This document shows positions 61,840 through 64,000 of a DNA stretch of 64,000 bases, piece after piece. The first letter of the stretch is position 1. The number at the start of each line of letters is the position of its first letter. Position numbers and translations under genes: made by a program. The stretch spans positions 51,268-115,267 of the forward strand of contig NZ_JAKNCJ010000006.1 in the NCBI RefSeq assembly GCF_023509525.1, read 5' to 3'. Origin of the DNA: Brachybacterium equifaecis (GTDB lineage: Bacteria > Actinomycetota > Actinomycetes > Actinomycetales > Dermabacteraceae). The notes under the pieces are model-generated. The model saw nothing but the letters and a program-made list of their open reading frames with translations, made no database searches and had not been told where the DNA came from.

Positions 61840-63789
61840 ATGAGCGGCTGGGCGGAGCTGCTGGCCGCAGTCGGCGCCTGTCTCCTGATCGTCTACCTCC
61901 CCGGCGCCCTCCTCGGCCGCGCCCTCTGCCTGTCCTGGCGGACGGCGCTCGGGGCGGCGCCGGCGGCGAGCGCAGGCATCCTCGGCGCTCTCGCCGCCCT
62001 CGCGCCCGTCCTCGACCTGCGCTGGAACCTGGTCACGACCGCACTCTCTCTTGCTCAGATCCTCGTCCTGGCCGTCGGGGCGACGATCCTCGCCCAGCAG
62101 CTGAGCGCACGCCTGCACCCGCGGACGGGCTCCCCGGCCGCAGCGGCGAGATCGGGCAGGGACGTGCTCGCGCTGCCGCCGCTGCTCGGTGCTCGGCCCG
62201 CGCTGAGCCTGCTCTGCATCGGCGCGGCCGTCGCGATCGCCCTGTCGCCGATCCTCCTGGCCCTGGGCTCGCCCTCGAGCATCCTGCAGCGGTGGGACAC
62301 GCTCTTCCACCTCTCCGCCGTGCAGTTCGTGCGCTCCGGCGGCGACGGCTCGAGCCTGCACCTGGCGGCCGTGGCCGATCCTCACTGGCGACCGGGGGTC
62401 TATCCCGCCGCCTTCCACGACATCGCGGCCCTCGTCCCCTTCGCGCCGGTCCCCGTAGTGCTCAACGCCTCGGTGATCGCGCTGGCGATCGTGCCCTGGG
62501 TGCACGGCATCGCGTTCCTCGCCCGGGTCCTGTGGCCGCGCCTGGCCTGGGCGCCCACCGCCGCGGCTCTTGCGGCGGCCCTCGCACCGGCGGTGCCGCT
62601 GAACCTGTGGATCCACCTCTCCCCGATTCCGAACCTCGTCGCCTTCGGCATGCTCCCGGGCGTCCTCGGCATGCTCGTGCTCGCCTTCCGCGCGCTGCGG
62701 GTGCGCCGAACGCCCCTGCGCACGGAGCTGGTCGCACCTCTCGTCGTCGCGGCGGCGGGAGCGGCGGGACTGGCGCTGACGCACCCGAACGTCCTGGCGA
62801 TGGCCTCGCTGCTCGTCGCGGCCGGCGCACTGGCCGACCTGCTCGGCAGGCGCGGAGCCGGCCTGCGACGATGGTCGCTGCTGTGGATCCCGGCCCTCGC
62901 GCTGGCACCCATGATCGCGCTGCGGCTCCTCCCGGGGGCGAGCGTCACGACGACCTTCGACGGGGGCCTGGCGGTGCCCGGGTGGACCGGGGCGGGCGAG
63001 CTCCTGCTGGGACTGCTGACCGTGTGGCCGATGGCTCTCGGCATGCTCGTGTGGGCCCTGGCGTACCTGGGGATCTGGGCGCAAGCGCGCCGCGGCTCGT
63101 GGCCCCTGCTCGCCTGGGCCGTCGTCGTCGGGGTGCTGTACTTCGACGCCGCGGTCGACTCCCCGCTGCGGCTGTCGGACATGTGGTACCGCGGCCAGGA
63201 CCGCATCTCGATGGCGGTGACCCTGGTGGCCTGCCTCCTGGTCGTCCCCGGCCTCGCGCACCTCGCGCGTCTTCTCCGGGGGCGGGGAATGCGGTGGCTC
63301 CGCCCGCTCGGCGCGGCGCTCGCCATCCTCGCGGTGCTCGCCTCGATCCCCGCGCGCTGGGACTATGCGGAGCTGAACCTGGATCTCGACCGGCGCGATC
63401 GGCCCCGCTTCTTCGACACCGAGGAGCTCGCGATGCTCGAATCGATCGCACCGACGATGGACCGCGATCTGACGGTGCTGGCGAACCCCTTCTCGGGCGG
63501 GGCGCACCTCTACGGCATCAGCGGGCAGAGCGTCCGGTGGGCCTCGGCCGGGGTGAATCCGGACGCCGCCGAGGGCGCCCTCATGGATGCGGCACTGCGC
63601 GCTGACCGGGATCCCCAGGCCTGCCGCGCGCTGCGCGAGGCCGGAATCGGGTATGTCTACACCGACTCCCGGCCGTACCACCGCGGCGGGAGCTTCGCGC
63701 GCGTCGACCAGGTGCCCTCCTCGCTCGGCCGGGTCATCGGCTCGACGCCGCACTCGATGATGATCGAAGTCGACTGCTCCGAGGGCTGA
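61840..63789 (+). CDS. DUF6541 family polytopic membrane protein
   Basis: 649 residues, AGGAG 6 bases before ATG 61840. About 12-13 helices to residue ~510, then an extracytoplasmic domain (about 510-649). LQRWDTLFHLSAVQFVRSGG carries a D-x-x-F-H-L element like the acidic loop of GT-C glycosyltransferases, and HPNVLAMASLLVAAGALADL follows. It is probably a GT-C-type transferase using lipid-phosphate sugars, but catalytic residues are not proven. Last gene of the operon. Confidence 0.83.
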   Translation: MSGWAELLAAVGACLLIVYLPGALLGRALCLSWRTALGAAPAASAGILGALAALAPVLDLRWNLVTTALSLAQILVLAVGATILAQQLSARLHPRTGSPAAAARSGRDVLALPPLLGARPALSLLCIGAAVAIALSPILLALGSPSSILQRWDTLFHLSAVQFVRSGGDGSSLHLAAVADPHWRPGVYPAAFHDIAALVPFAPVPVVLNASVIALAIVPWVHGIAFLARVLWPRLAWAPTAAALAAALAPAVPLNLWIHLSPIPNLVAFGMLPGVLGMLVLAFRALRVRRTPLRTELVAPLVVAAAGAAGLALTHPNVLAMASLLVAAGALADLLGRRGAGLRRWSLLWIPALALAPMIALRLLPGASVTTTFDGGLAVPGWTGAGELLLGLLTVWPMALGMLVWALAYLGIWAQARRGSWPLLAWAVVVGVLYFDAAVDSPLRLSDMWYRGQDRISMAVTLVACLLVVPGLAHLARLLRGRGMRWLRPLGAALAILAVLASIPARWDYAELNLDLDRRDRPRFFDTEELAMLESIAPTMDRDLTVLANPFSGGAHLYGISGQSVRWASAGVNPDAAEGALMDAALRADRDPQACRALREAGIGYVYTDSRPYHRGGSFARVDQVPSSLGRVIGSTPHSMMIEVDCSEG

Positions 63790-63847
63790 GGCGGCTGGCG
63801 GGTGACTGGCCCCGGCGGCGGCTGGTTCCGTCGAGCGCCTGGCCCCG

Positions 63848-63880
63848 CCATCGGCCGCTCCCGTGGCGGATTGCCGATGG
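63848..63880. repeat. Inverted repeat between DUF6541 gene and transposase
   Basis: CCATCGGC (63848-63855) and GCCGATGG (63873-63880), 8-bp arms and 17-base loop. Could be a terminator or lie near the insertion-sequence end. The ~100-base gap also has CTGGCCCCG twice (63806, 63839). Confidence 0.4.
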
Positions 63881-63893
63881 GCCGCCCCCGTTG

Positions 63894-64000
63894 TTAGGTC
63901 CGGTCTCTGTGTGAGTCGTCGGGTTCCATTTCGTGGGTGCAGTGGCGAGCATAGTCGGCCGGGGTGAGGTAGCCCAGCGCCGAGTGGCGTCGCACGGTGT
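63894..64000 (-). mobile_element. IS3-family transposase, C-terminal end (cut by the window)
   Basis: On the minus strand the frame reads TVRRHSALGYLTPADYARHC and continues about 15 more residues to a TAA at 63894. R-R-H-S-A-L-G-Y-x-x-P-x-x-Y is the C-terminal signature of IS3-family (OrfB/rve) transposases. Base composition is visibly less GC-rich than the neighbours. Only the last ~35 residues are present, so whether the element is complete is unknown. Terminal repeats were not identified. Confidence 0.85.

Overview
The window is a high-GC (about 70%) actinobacterial chromosome segment. It is very dense: most genes on a strand overlap by 1-14 bases (ATGA, GTGA, TGATG junctions). Gene content and order point to the Micrococcales, and the Dermabacteraceae/Brachybacterium group is my best guess; this is an inference from gene families, not from a marker gene. 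The backbone is conserved actinobacterial core. The blocks ftsE-ftsX-prfB, whiB1-pdtaS, secA-hpf-comF-lpqB-mtrB-mtrA, manB-DUF3499-Zincin-whiB2-cofE and glf-glfT2 with wzm/wzt all have counterparts in the same neighbourhoods in Mycobacterium tuberculosis.

Layout. 1-4.7 kb: a secreted coiled-coil protein (probable cell-wall hydrolase) running off the edge, ftsX, ftsE, prfB and a glycerate kinase. 4.7-9.4 kb: a Tad/Flp pilus operon (TadA, TadB, TadC, DUF4244 pilin, three TadE/G-like pseudopilins). 9.7-15.5 kb: a YihY/BrkB membrane protein, an SRAP DNA-repair protein, an HTH plus nucleotidyltransferase pair that looks like a toxin-antitoxin or defence module, a NarL-type two-component system and a small membrane protein. 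15.8-23.5 kb: whiB1, pdtaS, DUF2505, an operon of SAF/CpaB-like, CpaE/Ssd-like and DUF6912 proteins (the likely missing part of the Tad system), an excisionase-like HTH protein, a LysM protein and an Rv3235-family protein.

23.7-32.9 kb (minus strand): mtrA, mtrB, lpqB, comF, hpf and secA. 33.0-40.4 kb: a membrane protein, DUF4129, DUF4350, a MoxR ATPase, DUF58, SpoIIM and RDD proteins. 40.4-50.6 kb: a phosphomannomutase fused to a Trm112-like zinc domain, DUF3499, a zincin without its metal motif, DUF5719, a very large polytopic glycosyltransferase-like protein, whiB2, cofE and a TIGR03089 protein. 50.6-63.8 kb: a cell-wall glycan locus with an ABC exporter (Wzt/Wzm), a GlfT2-like enzyme, UDP-galactopyranose mutase, two GT2 enzymes (one GlfT1-like), an LCP ligase, a DPM-like GT2, a nucleotide-sugar dehydrogenase, DUF2304 and a DUF6541 membrane protein. 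The last bases hold the C-terminus of an IS3-type transposase.

Together the genes describe envelope biogenesis: division signalling (FtsEX, MtrAB-LpqB, WhiB1/2), protein export (SecA), surface pili (Tad), sugar-nucleotide supply (ManB, Glf, sugar dehydrogenase) and assembly, export and attachment of a galactofuranose-containing wall polymer.

Two cross-cutting observations stand out. At least eleven genes have a -10-like hexamer 6-7 bases before the start codon with no Shine-Dalgarno, the signature of leaderless transcripts; mtrA and pdtaS are among them. Two genes (mtrB and a TadE gene) have no usable ATG/GTG/TTG and seem to start at a CTG that overlaps the previous gene's TGA stop.
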